From JBCBWG01 sp038523925 (lineage in GTDB: Bacteria > Pseudomonadota > Alphaproteobacteria > Rhizobiales > Hyphomicrobiaceae): a stretch of DNA of 64,000 bases. Location: assembly GCA_038523925.1 (NCBI GenBank), contig JBCBIY010000007.1, positions 1 to 64,000 of the forward strand, written 5' to 3'. The notes under the pieces were generated by a model. It was given only the letters and a program-made list of their open reading frames with translations. It searched no databases and was not told the origin of the DNA. A program made the translations under genes and the position numbers. Positions 43,962-52,926 of this stretch are shown one piece after another. Numbering within the stretch: the stretch's first letter is position 1; the number at the start of each line of letters is the position of its first letter.

Positions 43962-44045
43962 AAAAAAAAGGGCCGTCGCAATGACGGCCCGAAGTCTAGG
44001 GAGGAAACGCCCAAGGAGGGCTGCCACATCACGCCTAAGCGTCAT
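43962..44045 (-). ncRNA. Anti-SD small RNA, copy 1 (suhB/MmgR-like)
   Basis: On the minus strand: a short hairpin GCCC/GGGC (44009-44021 region), then the single-stranded anti-Shine-Dalgarno sequence TTTCCTCCC, then TAGACTT and a strong terminator, stem GGGCCGTC/GACGGCCC (43970-43990) followed by eight U (43962-43969). The block AGTCTAGGGAGGAAACGCCC (plus strand, 43993-44012) is repeated exactly in copy 2. This layout resembles the suhB/MmgR family of alphaproteobacterial trans-acting sRNAs. The 5' end (~44045) is a guess; no clear promoter was found. Confidence 0.7.
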
Positions 44046-44232
44046 GTCGCAATGCAACAAGTAATTTGGCGCTGCAGCATTTGCTACCTAAAACGGTGCA
44101 ATTCTTACCCGCTAAAACTGCATGGCCAGAGGACAGCTTGCGGATTGTTCCCAGAGAACCGGCGCGCAGCTTTCGCGTGCGACGACCCGCCATTGGAGGG
44201 CGTGGCCGACGTAAGCCGCTGATAGCACCACG

Positions 44233-44315
44233 AAAAAAAGGGCCGCCCAGGAGGACGGCCGAGGAGTCTAGGGAGGAAACGCCCCGTGAAGGGCCGTGGC
44301 GCCGCCAAGCGCCAC
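44233..44315 (-). ncRNA. Anti-SD small RNA, copy 2 (suhB/MmgR-like)
   Basis: Second copy ~270 bp upstream of copy 1 on the same strand. The 20-base module is identical (44265-44284). The terminator stem GGCCGTCC/GGGCGGCC (44241-44260, one G-U pair) ends in seven U (44233-44239), and a 5' hairpin is formed by GCCC/GGGC (44281-44294). Sequences outside the module and terminators differ, so the pair looks like an old duplication whose copies may be expressed under different conditions. The 5' end is approximate. Confidence 0.7.
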
Positions 44316-44446
44316 ACGCATAACGTGGGGTGCTTTGCCGGTGTTGACCAGAGCGGGTCTTGTTCGCTCTTGCGTTGCAACGTGCACGTGGCGCAACTGC
44401 CACGATGCGGGTGCGGATAAACCACATCGAGAGGCAGAGACGCGTT

Positions 44447-45247
44447 ATGACGGGTACGGCCGAGCTGCTTGATTTCATGGATGATTTGGCAGACGCCGCG
44501 GCCCGCGAGACCATGCGTGGTTTCCGTGCCGGGCTGGGTGTGGATAACAAGGCCGCGGCTGCGGGCCTTGGCTTCGATCCGGTGACCGCCGCCGACCGCG
44601 GCGCAGAGGCCGCGATGACCGAGCTGATTGCAGCCCGCTTTCCAGGCCATCGCATCCTCGGGGAAGAGACCGGCACATCGGGCGGCGGCGACGCGCTCGA
44701 GTGGGTGCTGGATCCAATCGACGGGACACGTGCCTACATTGCGGGGCTGCCCACGTGGGGCACGTTGATCGGGACGCGTGCCGAGGGAGCAGCGGTTGCG
44801 GGGATGATGGACCAGCCTTACCTGCGCGAGCGCTATCGCGGGTCTCGGGCTGATGGTGCGGTCATGCGCGGACCGGACGGCCGCGACGTGGCGCTGCAGA
44901 CTGCCGCGAAGACAGCTCTCGCAGACGCGTTTCTGACGACGACCGATCCGCGCTTGTTCGACGGCGAAGCGCGCACAGCCGCGTTCGCCCGCGTGGCCGA
45001 CGCCGCCAAGATGACCCGGTTCGGGCTTGATTGTTATGGCTATGCCCGGCTTGCGGCCGGCGGGCTCGATGTCGTCGTTGAGTCGGGGCTCAAGGCCTAC
45101 GACATCGTCGCCCTCATCCCGATCATAGAAGGCGCCGGCGGAGTGGTGACAGACTGGTCAGGCGAGCCTGCGATTGATGGCGGCGATGTTATCGCAAGCG
45201 CGAACGCCGGTCTCCATGCTCAAGTGCTCGAGTTACTGGCCAGCTAG
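44447..45247 (+). CDS. hisN: Histidinol-phosphatase / inositol monophosphatase family protein
   Basis: 266-residue Mg-dependent phosphatase of the IMPase fold; the alphaproteobacterial members next to this context act as histidinol phosphatase. Motifs: DPVTAADRGAEAAM (~45), LGEETGTSGGGD (~72), the metal site WVLDPIDGTRAYIAGLPTWG (~86) and ESGLKAYDIVALIPIIEGAG (~210), where D replaces the usual W..D triad's ending. The ATG at 44447 follows GAGAGG; an upstream frame through the sRNA region is not family-like. Other phosphatase substrates are possible. Confidence 0.85.
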   Translation: MTGTAELLDFMDDLADAAARETMRGFRAGLGVDNKAAAAGLGFDPVTAADRGAEAAMTELIAARFPGHRILGEETGTSGGGDALEWVLDPIDGTRAYIAGLPTWGTLIGTRAEGAAVAGMMDQPYLRERYRGSRADGAVMRGPDGRDVALQTAAKTALADAFLTTTDPRLFDGEARTAAFARVADAAKMTRFGLDCYGYARLAAGGLDVVVESGLKAYDIVALIPIIEGAGGVVTDWSGEPAIDGGDVIASANAGLHAQVLELLAS

Positions 45248-45366
45248 ATCGGTTCAGGTTCGGACCCGCTCACCTCACCTGATCGCGTTTAAATCTTGGA
45301 TGCTGCACGTCTCGGGTCAGACACCCCCGGCCCATCTTGCCGCACTCAAGCGAACGACACGCCGAC

Positions 45367-46914
45367 CTAGCGCGAGGCGACCGCGTTCAGCGGCGTCTGG
45401 TCGACACCGGCGGGTTCGGGCGGCGAAAGCAGGCCATGCGCGACGCGGATCGCAGCACCACGGAAAGCCTGTGCCTCGGTGAGATTGGCGACCGCAGGGC
45501 CCGGCGTGAAGCGGACCATCGGCTGGCTGCCGGCCTCAGACAAAACCGCAAGCGTCCGCTCGCCATCGGGGTGCGCGAGGACGACCAGCGCGTCGTCATC
45601 AAAGGACGGCGTGTCGGTCAGGTAGGGCGAGACGGGGAACGGGCTGTAAGACAACTCTTCTGGATGCTCTTCGTCGAACTCGGCGGGCGCCGCGAACCGC
45701 GGCGGGGCAACGAGCCTTGGAGCGGCCGCCGGTTGTGGCTTGGAAAGCCCCGCTGTCCGTAGCTTTGAGGGCGCGACCGCTGGGTTCCGCGCGGCGAGCG
45801 CCGCAGCCTGGCCGCGAACTTCAAGAGGCCCTGCCGCGAGCGCTGCAAGTTGGGTGAGGCGCGACCGATCCTGATCCGCCGTCCCGACGTCCGGTTTGTT
45901 CAGGCGCGCGAGATGACCGAGCATCGATTGGATCGACTTGCGCTGATCATCGCGGGCAACAGTGGCGGCAACCGCCGGGCGTGGCGCGATCCGCGGCGTG
46001 CCGAGCAGACGCGGGACCGGCGTGGCGCTCGGCAATGCGAAATTGCCCGCTGAGGCAACGCGCAGCCGTGGCTGTGGCGCACGATTGGTCGGCCGGACGG
46101 GGCCCCGTAGCGCCTGCCCCTGGCCTCTCGGGCGCAACGACGCAAGCAGCGTCTGGCGCCGCGCACCCGTCGCCGACCGCATGGCGCGGAACTGCGCGAC
46201 CTGAATGGCGAGCTTCGGCCGCTTCGACTTGGCATTGCGGTAGTCGGCACGTGTCAGAGGCTTGCGGTCAGATGGCACGTGACGCGTCCGGCCGCTCGGG
46301 AACAGCAGCGCAAGCTCGGTGCGGCTCATGCGCGGCCAGTGGCGCACGCGGCCGGTGTCGACGTGGACGAACGGCAACGAGGATGTTGGGTAGTAGCCGA
46401 CGCCGCCCGCCTGGCGGACGAGCGCGGAGTACCGAAGTTGGCGCACGGGCACATCGGGAAAGTGGACGTCGATCGCCTGCCCGCGCATGTGCCGGCTTTT
46501 GCGGGCCTGGCCGCCGCGCGTCTTGCGCAGCAGCGCGTTGGTCTTCGGCGAGCGGAAGCCGGAGATCACATGGATCGGCCGCTGGCTGCCCAGCTCGGTA
46601 TGAATGTCGGAGAGAAGATCGAACAGCTTCGGATCGATCTTGGTCTGCGTGCCCTGTCGCCAATCGCGCAGGAACCAGTTCAGTCGCTTGAGCGCGGCTT
46701 CGTCATAGCGTCCGCCGCGTTTGAAAACGACTGTGATGTTGTCTTTGGTGTGAATGTTGTAGAGCGAGATAACACGCTCTGAGGCCACCGCACCGGTCGC
46801 CAGAAGTGGCAGCACAAAGAGCGCGACGCAGATGGCGGCAACGCGACGCGATACATCGCGGCAACCGCCGAGCAGGCTACGCAAACCGTTCGCGCTCACG
46901 CTCGTCCCCCTCAC
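45367..46914 (-). CDS. DUF882 (M15-like) periplasmic protein with long low-complexity tail
   Basis: 515 residues. A signal peptide (AAICVALFVLPLLATGAVA, ~26-44) is followed by a DUF882 / peptidase M15-type domain (~47-205), with the zinc-site pattern SRHMRGQAIDVHFPDV (~140) and GGVGYYPTSSLPFVHVDTG. This is the fold of D-Ala-D-Ala carboxypeptidases and YcbK, so it may trim peptidoglycan. The remaining ~300 residues are Ala/Pro/Arg-rich without a domain I recognise. GTG start. It lies 130 bp after the L,D-transpeptidase on the same strand, probably co-transcribed, which supports a cell-wall role. Confidence 0.85.
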   Translation of the reverse strand: MRGTSVSANGLRSLLGGCRDVSRRVAAICVALFVLPLLATGAVASERVISLYNIHTKDNITVVFKRGGRYDEAALKRLNWFLRDWRQGTQTKIDPKLFDLLSDIHTELGSQRPIHVISGFRSPKTNALLRKTRGGQARKSRHMRGQAIDVHFPDVPVRQLRYSALVRQAGGVGYYPTSSLPFVHVDTGRVRHWPRMSRTELALLFPSGRTRHVPSDRKPLTRADYRNAKSKRPKLAIQVAQFRAMRSATGARRQTLLASLRPRGQGQALRGPVRPTNRAPQPRLRVASAGNFALPSATPVPRLLGTPRIAPRPAVAATVARDDQRKSIQSMLGHLARLNKPDVGTADQDRSRLTQLAALAAGPLEVRGQAAALAARNPAVAPSKLRTAGLSKPQPAAAPRLVAPPRFAAPAEFDEEHPEELSYSPFPVSPYLTDTPSFDDDALVVLAHPDGERTLAVLSEAGSQPMVRFTPGPAVANLTEAQAFRGAAIRVAHGLLSPPEPAGVDQTPLNAVASR

Positions 46915-46927
46915 CCGCAGTCACACA

Positions 46928-46945
46928 TTGGCGCCCCCGCGCCAA
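46928..46945 (-). other. Intergenic hairpin between ldt and DUF882 genes
   Basis: Perfect 7-bp stem TTGGCGC/GCGCCAA with a four-base loop. No U tract on either strand, so it may affect mRNA stability or processing rather than terminate. Confidence 0.4.
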
Positions 46946-47043
46946 GCGTGAAAGCTGACAGTGGTTTGTGGCGGGAGCAAGGGACCTGTACGCGCACACC
47001 GCGTCAAGCCCGAGGCTCGACTGCGACGGGCGCCCAAACGTCC

Positions 47044-48762
47044 TCAGTCCGAGTTGAAGACGTTCTTCATCCAGTCCTTGTTACCGCCCGACGACGACCC
47101 GCCACCGCTGTTGAACAGCCAGCTTTGGGACGACGACCTGGCCCTAACACTGGCACGGATCGTTTGATAATCGGCTGAGACGCTCCGTCGAACTTTACGG
47201 ATTTTGCGGTAATCGCCGGCGAGCGCGAATTTCAGATGCCGCTCGTGCTTGTATACGTCCTTGAAAAAGCTGAGCTTTTCCGTCTTCGGATCGACCCAGG
47301 CGGTCGCATAGATCAGGTGGACCGGGATCGGCGCATCAAAGTTCACCTGCTCCTTATTCGGACCACGCTTGTAAGTCTGAGCGGTCTGGTCCGCGGCCCA
47401 GTCATTGGCGGTTTTCAGCAGGACCTTTGCGAAATTCTGCGGGTTGCGGATCCGGATGCAGCCGTGGCTGTACATGCGCGTGCTGCGCTTGAAGAGGTGC
47501 TTCGATGGCGTGTCGTGCATGTAGATCGCGTGGCGGTTGGGGAACATGAATTTCACGTTGCCCAGCGCGTTACGCGGTCCCGATGGCTGGTAGACGGTGT
47601 AGTTGCGGATATCGGCGCGGCGCCAATTGACCGAGCGCGGGTTCGCGTCGCGGCCGCGCACTTGAAGGCGGAGCCCCTTCCGTGAGATCGGATCGCCGCC
47701 GCGGAGCAGGCCTGGCAGCAGCTCACGGACCTTGATGGAATTCGGCACACCCCACGTCGGGCGAAAGATAATGTGCTCCATCACGTCGGAGAACAGCGGC
47801 GTCTGCGTTGTGTATTTGCCGACCACAACGCGCTCTTCGAAAATCGTCTGGCCATCGCGGTTCAAGCGCACCTTGAACGCGGGGATGTTGGCGATCACGT
47901 GCGTCGCGCCAAGCTCTTCCGGCATCCAGCGCCACATTTCCATATTGAGGCGGATGCGGCGCAGCTTCTGCTCGCGCGTCATCGGTTTGCGCTTGGCTTT
48001 GCGCTTTTTCTTGCCCTGCGGCTTGGCATCAGCGGCCTCGGCTTCATCGCCCGCCGCCGCATCGCCGCCATCGCGCAGCTTCAGGTAGGCCAACTGCAGC
48101 AGCTTGAACTGTTGGTGCTGCGGATGGAGCCCGACGAGATACGCCTTGAGGTCTTCGGCCACCGCAATGTCGGTCAACACGGATGCGGGCGCGATCAGCG
48201 GACGCTGGCGGAAAATGTCGTTCGAGAGATCGACGGGGTCGACGCGGCCGCCCCGCGCGTGCGCCGCATACGTCAGCGCGATCCGCGTAAGGGCGAGTTC
48301 CTGGTCGGCCAGGGCGCCGGCGGTCGGCAGCGCGTCGCCGCCACCCGCTTTGGCAGCGGCAGCGAATGTGAATGCCTTCGGGTCCAAGCCCCAGCTATCG
48401 GCATCTGATGTCACAGCGATGAGGGTGTCGGCGTTGTCGTTGAGCCCATCCGCGCTTACCCAAAGCGGCCCGCCCTGCCGCATGCGATAGAACGCCCGGA
48501 TCGCATTCGTGACGTCCGGCGCCTGCGCCTTCGATTGCTTCGCAAACCGCGCACCGGCCTTGACGCCTTTCAGCTCTTCGACACGCGCCAGTACAGCTTC
48601 AGCGAGCGCTTCGGCGGAAATCCGCTCAGATGTGCCCGGCTGCCCGTCGTTCGATACGGGGATTGCCCGAACCGCATCGCGCGCAACAGGGGCCTCAGCC
48701 AACGCGTTGCCCGAGGCGAGCATAAACCCTGCGAAAACCAGGACTGCGGAACGGAAAACCAT
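47044..48762 (-). CDS. L,D-transpeptidase (YcbB/LdtD type)
   Basis: 572-residue periplasmic enzyme that makes 3-3 cross-links in peptidoglycan. A signal peptide (VLVFAGFMLASGNALA) leads into a scaffold region (~60-275) with a Lys-rich patch (KPQGKKKRKAKRKPMTREQK). The YkuD catalytic domain (~300-500) carries HDTPSKHLFKRSTRMYSHGCIRIRNP (shown in part), with catalytic Cys in SHGCIR. ATG 48762 is used; a GTG four codons upstream (48774) is possible. A CtrA-like box lies ~62 nt upstream. Confidence 0.9.
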   Translation of the reverse strand: MVFRSAVLVFAGFMLASGNALAEAPVARDAVRAIPVSNDGQPGTSERISAEALAEAVLARVEELKGVKAGARFAKQSKAQAPDVTNAIRAFYRMRQGGPLWVSADGLNDNADTLIAVTSDADSWGLDPKAFTFAAAAKAGGGDALPTAGALADQELALTRIALTYAAHARGGRVDPVDLSNDIFRQRPLIAPASVLTDIAVAEDLKAYLVGLHPQHQQFKLLQLAYLKLRDGGDAAAGDEAEAADAKPQGKKKRKAKRKPMTREQKLRRIRLNMEMWRWMPEELGATHVIANIPAFKVRLNRDGQTIFEERVVVGKYTTQTPLFSDVMEHIIFRPTWGVPNSIKVRELLPGLLRGGDPISRKGLRLQVRGRDANPRSVNWRRADIRNYTVYQPSGPRNALGNVKFMFPNRHAIYMHDTPSKHLFKRSTRMYSHGCIRIRNPQNFAKVLLKTANDWAADQTAQTYKRGPNKEQVNFDAPIPVHLIYATAWVDPKTEKLSFFKDVYKHERHLKFALAGDYRKIRKVRRSVSADYQTIRASVRARSSSQSWLFNSGGGSSSGGNKDWMKNVFNSD

Positions 48763-48823
48763 GCGCGATCTCACTCTCTTTGCGGAGGGTTCAGATGTCG
48801 GCGGACCCTACCCACGCGGGCGG

Positions 48824-48838
48824 TTAACGGGGAGTCAA
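48824..48838 (-). promoter_or_regulatory. CtrA-like binding site upstream of the L,D-transpeptidase
   Basis: On the minus strand TTGA-N7-TTAAC, one mismatch from the CtrA consensus TTAA-N7-TTAAC, 62 nt before the ATG. CtrA is known to control L,D-transpeptidase genes in some Rhizobiales. Chance is possible for a single site. Confidence 0.4.
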
Positions 48839-49027
48839 TTACAGGTAAGCAGCGCCAAGTAGCCGGATCGTGATGAAACTATGACACGGACAAGAACGCA
48901 GAAACGGCCCGGGCGGAGCGCCTGGACCGTCTGCTGAGCATCATACTGCTACTGATTCGGGTTGCAGGAGCGCGTGAGTTCACGCCACCGTCGATGGCAG
49001 CGTGCCGCAGCCGCGCCCGCTAGCGCC

Positions 49028-50527
49028 CTAGTTCGGGCGCTGTTCGAGCCCGTATTCCTGCATCTTCCGGTAAAGCGTCGAGCGGCCAATTCCGAGACGC
49101 TTGGCAACTTCCGTCATGTGACCGCGATAGCGGCCGAGCGCGAGGCGGATCATGTCGGCCTCAATCTCATCGAGCGGGCGAACGTCACCCTGATCGGTCA
49201 CAGCCGGAATGCCGACTGTCTGCTCGGTTGCAGCGCTGTTGACGGCAACGGTCTGTGGCACGCGATCTTCAGCGCCGAGGAGCGCAGGGCCGGTGAACGC
49301 TTTGTTCTCTTCGGCTGGTGCTGCCGGGACCTCTGCCTCAAATCCTTCGACGTGCGCTGCGATCTGCGGAAAGTCCGCGACCGTCAGCATCGGCCCGTCC
49401 GACAAGACGACCGCGCGGAACACGGCGTTCTCAAGCTGGCGGACGTTGCCGGGCCAGGCATAGGCGCTCAGCAGGCGCACGGCATCGGCATCGATCCCGT
49501 CGATGCGCTTGCTCTCTTCGGCGGCAAAGCGAGCCAGGAAGTGCTGCGCCAGTTCCGGCACATCTTCAAGGCGGTCTTTGAGGCTTGGCACCCAGACCGG
49601 GAAAACGTTCAGGCGGTAGTAGAGGTCTTCGCGGAAGTTGCCTTCCTTCACGCGCTGGATCATGTCTCGGTTGGTCGCCGAGATGAGCCGGAAGTTGACT
49701 TTCACGGGCTTCTTCGACCCGACCGGATCGATCTCGCCTTCCTGAAGCGCGCGCAGAAGTTTCACCTGCGCATCGAGCGGCAGTTCGCCAACTTCATCGA
49801 GGAACAGCGTGCCGCCGTCGGCTTCCTGAAACTTGCCAATCCGTTTGTCGGTCGCGCCCGTGAACGAGCCCTTCTCGTGGCCAAACAGGATACTTTCGAC
49901 CAGATTTTCGGGGATTGCGCCGCAGTTGACCGTGACAAACGGTTTGCCGGCGCGGTCGCTCTCGCCCTGGATCGCGCGGGCGATCAGCTCTTTGCCGACG
50001 CCGGACTCACCTTCGATCAGGACCGGAATGTTGGAAACGGCGGCGCGCTTGCCGAGGTCGACGACGCGCTGCATCGCATCGCCGCGCATGATCAGGTCTT
50101 TGAAGGTCAGGTTGCCCGTGACTTTCTTCTTGATCCGCGTGATCTCGCCTGTCAGCGCCTGCAACTTGAGCGCGCTCTTAATGGAGACGTCGAGGCGCTC
50201 GGGGCTTGCGGGTTTGATTACAAAGTCCGTCGCGCCGGCGCGCATCGCGTTGATCGCGCTGTCGATCGAGCCATGGGCGGTCTGGACAATGATGGGCGGC
50301 GTATCAGCGCGATTGCCGACCCGGTCGAGAACGGCCATGCCGTCGACGTCCGGCATCACAAGATCGAGGAGCACAAGCGAAATGCGGTCGCCCTCGCTCT
50401 CGAAGATCTCGATGGCCTCCGCGCCGGATGACGCGACGCGGGTTTCATAGCCGAGACGTTTGATGACTTCTTCGAGGATGCGACGCTGCGCGGGCTCGTC
50501 ATCGACGATCAGAATGCGCTTGGGCAT
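49028..50527 (-). CDS. Sigma-54-dependent response regulator (NtrC family)
   Basis: 499 residues. REC domain (~1-120) with VDDEPAQRRILEEVIKRLGY, acceptor LLDLVMPDVDG (~54) and VIKPASP. AAA+ domain (~145-380): Walker A GESGVGKE, the sigma-54 contact loop GSFTGA in GHEKGSFTGATD, Walker B LFLDEVGELP, and the sensor region RLNVFPVWVPSLKDR. A Fis-type HTH ends the protein (GHMTEVAKRLGIGRSTLYRKMQEYG). The ~60-residue linker before the HTH is acidic. No cognate kinase is adjacent; it is upstream of the L,D-transpeptidase gene on the same strand, 250 bp away. Confidence 0.92.
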   Translation of the reverse strand: MPKRILIVDDEPAQRRILEEVIKRLGYETRVASSGAEAIEIFESEGDRISLVLLDLVMPDVDGMAVLDRVGNRADTPPIIVQTAHGSIDSAINAMRAGATDFVIKPASPERLDVSIKSALKLQALTGEITRIKKKVTGNLTFKDLIMRGDAMQRVVDLGKRAAVSNIPVLIEGESGVGKELIARAIQGESDRAGKPFVTVNCGAIPENLVESILFGHEKGSFTGATDKRIGKFQEADGGTLFLDEVGELPLDAQVKLLRALQEGEIDPVGSKKPVKVNFRLISATNRDMIQRVKEGNFREDLYYRLNVFPVWVPSLKDRLEDVPELAQHFLARFAAEESKRIDGIDADAVRLLSAYAWPGNVRQLENAVFRAVVLSDGPMLTVADFPQIAAHVEGFEAEVPAAPAEENKAFTGPALLGAEDRVPQTVAVNSAATEQTVGIPAVTDQGDVRPLDEIEADMIRLALGRYRGHMTEVAKRLGIGRSTLYRKMQEYGLEQRPN

Positions 50528-50785
50528 TTGGAACTCTACTCTACTCGTGACTCACCGCGGGCAGCAGTTGCCGGCGGCGCCCTGCGGACCAACTGAGGTC
50601 GGCAAGGCAAACAAACTCTGAACAAACGTCACACTGCACGATGGGGGTAAACGGGCCGTTACGCGGAACACCATCCGTGGCCGGAAGCGGGACAATTCTG
50701 GGCGGCCCCGGCGTCCCTTGCGGACCTGACGCCGGTTCGTCATGGTCAGGGCCAATCACAAACCAAAGCTCCCCAGGAACCCCTA

Positions 50786-52639
50786 ATGCGCCGAATTGGC
50801 CTTTTGAAACTGTTCAACATCCAGCGGGCGGCCGACGACGGCCCGGGCGGTGCAAAGCCGCTTGGTGACCTGCCGGAATGGAACCTTGCAGACCTCTACC
50901 CCGGACCCGACTCGCCGGAACTCAAAGGCGATCTCGAGCGGGTGGCAGCCGACGCCAAGGCTTTCAAGGAGGCGTTCCAAGGCAAGCTTGCCGATGGCGA
51001 TGCCGGAACGATGGCCCGCGCCGTACAAACGTACGAAGCGCTCGGCGAACGGCTCGGCCGCATCGGCGCGTTCGCCTTCCTGCATTACGTCGGCAACCAG
51101 CAAGACGCCGATCGGGTCAAATTCTTCGGCGACATCCAGGGCAAGCTCACCGACATCTCGTCGGAATTCATCTTCTTTGAGCTTGAGCTCAACCAGATCG
51201 CCGAGGACGCGCTTGATGCAGCGCTCAAAAGCGACGACCTCGCGCGCTACCGGCCGTGGTTCGAGGACCTGCGCAAAGAGAAACCGTATCAGCTCGACGA
51301 ACGCATCGAGCAGGTCTTCCACGACAAGGGGCAGACCTCGCGCGGCGCGTTCAACCGCCTGTTCGATGAGACGATGTCCGGCCTGCGCTTCGACGTCGAC
51401 GGTGTCGGCGAGCAGATGTCGCTTGAGCCGACGCTCAACCTGTTGACCGATAGCGATGGCGCAAAGCGACAGGCGGGCGCGGAAGCAATTGCAAAAACGC
51501 TTGGCGAGAACGTGCGCCTGTTCACGCTGATCACGAACACGCTCGCAAAGGACAAGGAGATCTCGGACCGCTGGCGCGGCTTCAAGGATGTCGCCGACAG
51601 CCGTCACCTTGCCAATCGCGTCGAAGGGCCGGTCGTCAACGCGCTCGTCGATGCCGTCACCGACGCCTACCCGACGCTTTCACACCGCTACTACGCGATG
51701 AAAGCGAAGTGGCTTGGCCAAGATGTCCTGCCGCATTGGGACCGCAACGCGCCGCTGCCCGAGAAGCCCGAGCGGGTCGTGCCGTGGAGCGAGGCGCAGG
51801 AGATCGTGCTGACAGCCTACTCAGGCTTTGCGCCGGAAATGGCCGGGATCGCCAAGACTTTCTTTGACAAGCGCTGGATCGATGCACCGACGCGGCCCGG
51901 CAAGGGTTCAGGCGCGTTTGCACACCCGACGGTGCCCTCGGCGCACCCCTATGTGCTGCTGAACTACCAGGGCAAGTCGCGGGATGTGATGACGCTCGCC
52001 CACGAACTGGGCCACGGCGTGCACCAGGTGCTCGCAGCCGATCAGGGCCTGCTGCTCGCCCAAACACCGCTGACGCTTGCAGAGACCGCATCGGTGTTCG
52101 GCGAGATGCTCACGTTCCGCGCGCTTCTCGATGGGACATCCGACCCGAAGGAGCGCAAGGCCCTGCTGGCCGGCAAGGTCGAGGACATGCTGAACACGGT
52201 TGTCCGCCAGATCGCGTTTTATAAGTTCGAGCGGAAGCTGCACGAAGCCCGGCGCGATGGCGAGCTGACCAGCGACCAGATCGGCGAGCTTTGGATGAGC
52301 GTGCAGGGCGAGAGCCTTGGCCCCGCAATCGCGTTCAAGCCCGGCTACGAGACGTTCTGGGCCTACATCCCGCACTTTATCCATTCGCCGTTCTACGTGT
52401 ACGCGTACGCCTTCGGCGATTGCCTCGTGAACTCGCTCTACGCGCTCTATCAGGACGCGCATCCGGGCTTCGTCGAGAAGTACTTCGACATGCTGAAAGC
52501 AGGCGGCTCAAAGCATCACTCGGAGCTGCTTGCACCCTTCGGGCTCGATGCCTCGCAGCCAGAGTTCTGGCAAAAAGGTCTCGCGATGATCGAGGGCCTG
52601 ATCGACGAGCTTGAAGAAATGGACCGGGCGGCCGCCTGA
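50786..52639 (+). CDS. pepF: Oligoendopeptidase F (M3 family)
   Basis: 617-residue cytoplasmic zinc metallopeptidase of family M3, cleaving medium-size peptides. The HExxH site is LAHELGHGVHQV (~408), the third ligand Glu follows in LAETASVFGEML (~433), and the C-terminal part includes AFKPGYETFWAYIPHFIHSP with the substrate-binding tyrosines. The first ~40 residues (NIQRAADDGPGGAKP) are unstructured. ATG 50786 has no in-frame competitor close by. A strong hairpin follows the gene. Confidence 0.94.
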   Translation: MRRIGLLKLFNIQRAADDGPGGAKPLGDLPEWNLADLYPGPDSPELKGDLERVAADAKAFKEAFQGKLADGDAGTMARAVQTYEALGERLGRIGAFAFLHYVGNQQDADRVKFFGDIQGKLTDISSEFIFFELELNQIAEDALDAALKSDDLARYRPWFEDLRKEKPYQLDERIEQVFHDKGQTSRGAFNRLFDETMSGLRFDVDGVGEQMSLEPTLNLLTDSDGAKRQAGAEAIAKTLGENVRLFTLITNTLAKDKEISDRWRGFKDVADSRHLANRVEGPVVNALVDAVTDAYPTLSHRYYAMKAKWLGQDVLPHWDRNAPLPEKPERVVPWSEAQEIVLTAYSGFAPEMAGIAKTFFDKRWIDAPTRPGKGSGAFAHPTVPSAHPYVLLNYQGKSRDVMTLAHELGHGVHQVLAADQGLLLAQTPLTLAETASVFGEMLTFRALLDGTSDPKERKALLAGKVEDMLNTVVRQIAFYKFERKLHEARRDGELTSDQIGELWMSVQGESLGPAIAFKPGYETFWAYIPHFIHSPFYVYAYAFGDCLVNSLYALYQDAHPGFVEKYFDMLKAGGSKHHSELLAPFGLDASQPEFWQKGLAMIEGLIDELEEMDRAAA

Positions 52640-52689
52640 TCGGCCGCGCGACGAAAGCGGCAGAACGCGGCTTTGGACGAAGAGACATC

Positions 52690-52716
52690 GGCGGCTGAGC
52701 GATCGGCTCAGCCGCC
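52690..52716 (+). terminator. Hairpin terminator after pepF
   Basis: 10-bp perfect stem GGCGGCTGAG/CTCAGCCGCC, loop CGATCGG, about 50 nt past the stop. No clear U tract. Confidence 0.5.
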
Positions 52717-52733
52717 CGGTCTCGATCCACAGG

Positions 52734-52784
52734 CTGTTACCCAACCGTCATGGCCGCGTTACCCGCGCGTCATGTTCATCTCAC
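52734..52784 (+). promoter_or_regulatory. Tandem Pho-box array (PhoB sites) upstream of the secreted GDPD
   Basis: Five 7-base cores spaced every 11 bp: CTGTTAC (52734), CCGTCAT (52745), GCGTTAC (52756), GCGTCAT (52767) and ATCTCAC (52778), each separated by four bases. This is the layout of PhoB binding sites, with pairs resembling CTGTCAT-N4-CTGTCAT. A -10-like GGTTAGTTA follows around 52795-52803. The target gene makes a periplasmic phosphodiesterase, which fits phosphate-starvation control. The individual cores are imperfect. Confidence 0.65.
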
Positions 52785-52863
52785 ACAACCGCGCCGGTTA
52801 GTTAGCGCTCATCCGGGTGAGGCGAGTCCGTCTGACCCGACGGATGAAGCGCCCTTGTGGACA

Positions 52864-52907
52864 CTAGTTCAGGACGGGCGACCAGAGTGGCCCCGGTTCT
52901 GAACTAG
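52864..52907 (+). other. Inverted repeat in the GDPD leader
   Basis: Perfect 9-base arms CTAGTTCAG (52864-52872) and CTGAACTAG (52899-52907) enclosing 26 bp; the second arm ends 20 bp before the ATG. In the mRNA it would form a stem close to the ribosome-binding region, so it might regulate translation or act as an operator. Confidence 0.5.
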
Positions 52908-52926
52908 AGCGAACCGGAGCGAAACG

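Noticed and set aside
43925..44446. Short frame through the sRNA region extending hisN upstream
   Set aside because: No family similarity before the ATG at 44447, which has its own ribosome-binding site.
48962..50431. Open frame of 489 codons on the plus strand
   Set aside because: Antisense to the sigma-54 activator; composition is that of a GC-rich shadow frame, with no domain.
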